NCBI RefSeq assembly: GCF_002179165.1
Contig: NZ_NFNY01000079.1
Location: forward strand, 1 to 56,306
Length of the DNA: 56,306 nucleotides
Origin: Campylobacter jejuni
Lineage (GTDB): Bacteria; Campylobacterota; Campylobacteria; Campylobacterales; Campylobacteraceae
Reading direction: 5' to 3'
This document shows positions 55,238 to 56,306 of the stretch, one piece after another (the first letter of the stretch is position 1; each line of letters begins with the position of its first letter). The notes under the pieces are model-generated. The model was not told where the DNA came from. It did not search any database and saw only the letters and a program-made list of their open reading frames with translations. The translations under genes were made by a program, and so were the position numbers.

Positions 55238-55939
55238 ATGAAAGCATTTATAAGCAATCATAAAAATCAATCTTCTCTTATCACTTTATTTATTTTTACA
55301 CCTTTATTTTTTATTCTTCTTTATTCTAAAAATTTTTTACACATACAGCCTAATGACACCATTAAAGAAAATAAATTTAATATAGCAATAAAACATTTTG
55401 TACCAAATTCCTCTGATATAAAACTGACACAGCCAATACAAACTATACAAGAACCTTCTAGCATACAACCCGAAGAACCTGTACAAGAAATAATCAAAAA
55501 AACAAAAACAAGAAAAGAAAAACCTATCACCAAACCTAAAAAGGTAATTCCCCCAATAAACCCTAAAACAATAAGTCAACCCAAAAAAGATACAGACTCA
55601 CATCAACCAATCGCGCAACAACAAACCCCACAAACCAACTCTTACCAAAGTGTATCTTTAACTAGCAATAGTGAGCTTTTAAAAGAAATAAAATCAGCAA
55701 TAGATGAAGCCTTAATTTACCCTAGACAAGCTAGAAAAATGCGCATGAGTGGGGAGGTTCTTGTAGAATTTACCTGGACAAAAGAAAAGAAATTAGAAAA
55801 TTTAAAAATACTTAAGCCTTCAAAATATGATTTTCTAAATAAAAGCGCCTTAAAGACCATACGCGTAGCTTCTAAAAAATTTCCACAATATGAAAAAACT
55901 TTCCATATAAAAATACCATTGATATATAAAATAAACTAA
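55238..55939 (+). CDS. tonB: TonB energy-transducing protein
   Basis: This 233-aa protein has an N-terminal membrane anchor (about 13-30; SLITLFIFTPLFFILLYS), a Pro/Lys-rich periplasmic spacer (about 60-135) and a C-terminal TonB domain (IDEALIYPRQARKMRMSGEVLVEFTWTKEKK...LKILKPSKYDFLNKSALKTI). It couples proton-motive force to the outer-membrane receptor; the adjacent cfrA is the natural partner. It is one of several tonB genes known in C. jejuni (this one in the Cj0753 position). exbB/exbD are not in the window. The ATG has GGAG upstream. Confidence 0.92.
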   Translation: MKAFISNHKNQSSLITLFIFTPLFFILLYSKNFLHIQPNDTIKENKFNIAIKHFVPNSSDIKLTQPIQTIQEPSSIQPEEPVQEIIKKTKTRKEKPITKPKKVIPPINPKTISQPKKDTDSHQPIAQQQTPQTNSYQSVSLTSNSELLKEIKSAIDEALIYPRQARKMRMSGEVLVEFTWTKEKKLENLKILKPSKYDFLNKSALKTIRVASKKFPQYEKTFHIKIPLIYKIN

Positions 55940-56235
55940 TCAAAAATTTATTTTTATCCAAATTATTATCATTATATGTAATAGCAATCTAATTTAACCA
56001 CTCTATTATTCTCGCTCGACACTAGTTAACACCCCTTTTTTTTTCCTCACCATAAACACATTCAAACAATAAAAATTTAACCCAAACAAATTTACCAGTC
56101 TAACAAACCAATATCTTAAAACAATCATCCCTCCACTCCATATAATAAAATATAAACAGACAATTATTCTAAACCTTATCTAAAACAATAAAAACAAACA
56201 TATGATTTATAATAAAGTAAGTAAAGAAGAATTAA
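55940..56235. other. A+T-rich intergenic region, no gene seen
   Basis: This stretch between tonB and the 5S rRNA gene holds no convincing frame. A Fur-box-like ATTATTATCATTATA lies at 55963-55977, directly after tonB and without an obvious gene to control. A run of ten T near 56035-56044 follows an ACTAGTTAACACCCC segment. Confidence 0.5.
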
Positions 56236-56306
56236 CAAGTCCGCAATGAGCTACTTTCCCCCTGCCAGTAAGGCGTAGTATCATCACCCACGATGTGCTT
56301 AGCTTC
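56236..56306 (-). rRNA. rrf: 5S ribosomal RNA, 3' part (cut by window edge)
   Basis: The reverse complement reads GAAGCTAAGCACATCGTGGG, then GATGATACTACGCC and GGGGGAAAGTAGC, the conserved middle and 3' half of bacterial 5S rRNA. Its higher GC stands out from the flanking DNA. The 3' end is set approximately. The rRNA operon would continue outside the window on the right. Confidence 0.85.

Overview
The window looks like chromosome of a thermotolerant Campylobacter, C. jejuni or a close relative such as C. coli. The grounds are a very A+T-rich composition, tightly packed overlapping genes, and a gene order I recognise from C. jejuni: hrcA-grpE-dnaK; aspB-cysE-speA-hisS-tmk-coaD-ubiX-flgA; three metQ-metI-metN-valS; a UvrD-type helicase; peb2; tpx; napAGHBLD; cca-purU. 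It also has a CfrA-type enterobactin receptor next to a tonB gene, close to an rRNA operon. The window appears to be reverse-complemented relative to strain NCTC 11168. Locus parallels (Cj numbers) come from memory, not a search.

Layout. (1) 1-5.85 kb is an accessory island. It holds the tail of an unrecognised gene, two dispersed-repeat-like segments, an unknown 223-aa gene, and a three-gene operon on the minus strand: cytosolic BspA-type leucine-rich-repeat protein, MoxR-type AAA+ ATPase, and DUF2201/VWA protein. The decayed tail of a second LRR gene lies just upstream. This trio is the best candidate for an undescribed system. (2) 5.9-7.5 kb is a DUF4153 membrane protein gene broken by two single-base shifts. 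(3) 7.5-13 kb carries an AEC-family carrier, purU, cca, two small conserved genes, a LysE/AzlD/AzlC amino-acid exporter cassette (azlC shifted at a T9 tract) and a 58-aa membrane protein. (4) 13-19.1 kb is the periplasmic nitrate reductase operon napAGHBLD. (5) 19.4-24 kb has tpx, peb2, the helicase and an Asn-rich anchored protein. (6) 24-31.1 kb has valS and the methionine importer metN-metI plus three metQ paralogues. A 6-codon Met-rich open frame and a long hairpin precede metQ1. (7) 31.2-36.6 kb is a tight housekeeping operon from flgA to speA. (8) 36.6-42.2 kb is mixed: a broken unknown gene, a C9T10 tract, a twice-shifted cysE, aspB, a membrane protein, a cupin, a secreted protein and a metallo-beta-lactamase-fold hydrolase. 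(9) 42.2-49.2 kb is a type I restriction-modification locus (hsdM, hsdS, an rlo-type gene, hsdR) inserted beside dnaK. (10) 49.4-52.7 kb is the heat-shock operon with a CIRCE-like operator. (11) 52.9-55.9 kb is the divergent cfrA/tonB iron-uptake pair with Fur-box-like repeats between them. (12) The right edge cuts a 5S rRNA gene on the minus strand.

A pattern runs through the window. Five non-essential loci (DUF4153, azlC, the 36.6-37.1 kb gene, cysE, rlo) carry single-base length changes in A or T runs. The long essential genes (valS, dnaK, hisS) and the large hsdR and napA are intact. Either this strain is losing these genes, or the assembly has homopolymer errors; raw reads would settle it.
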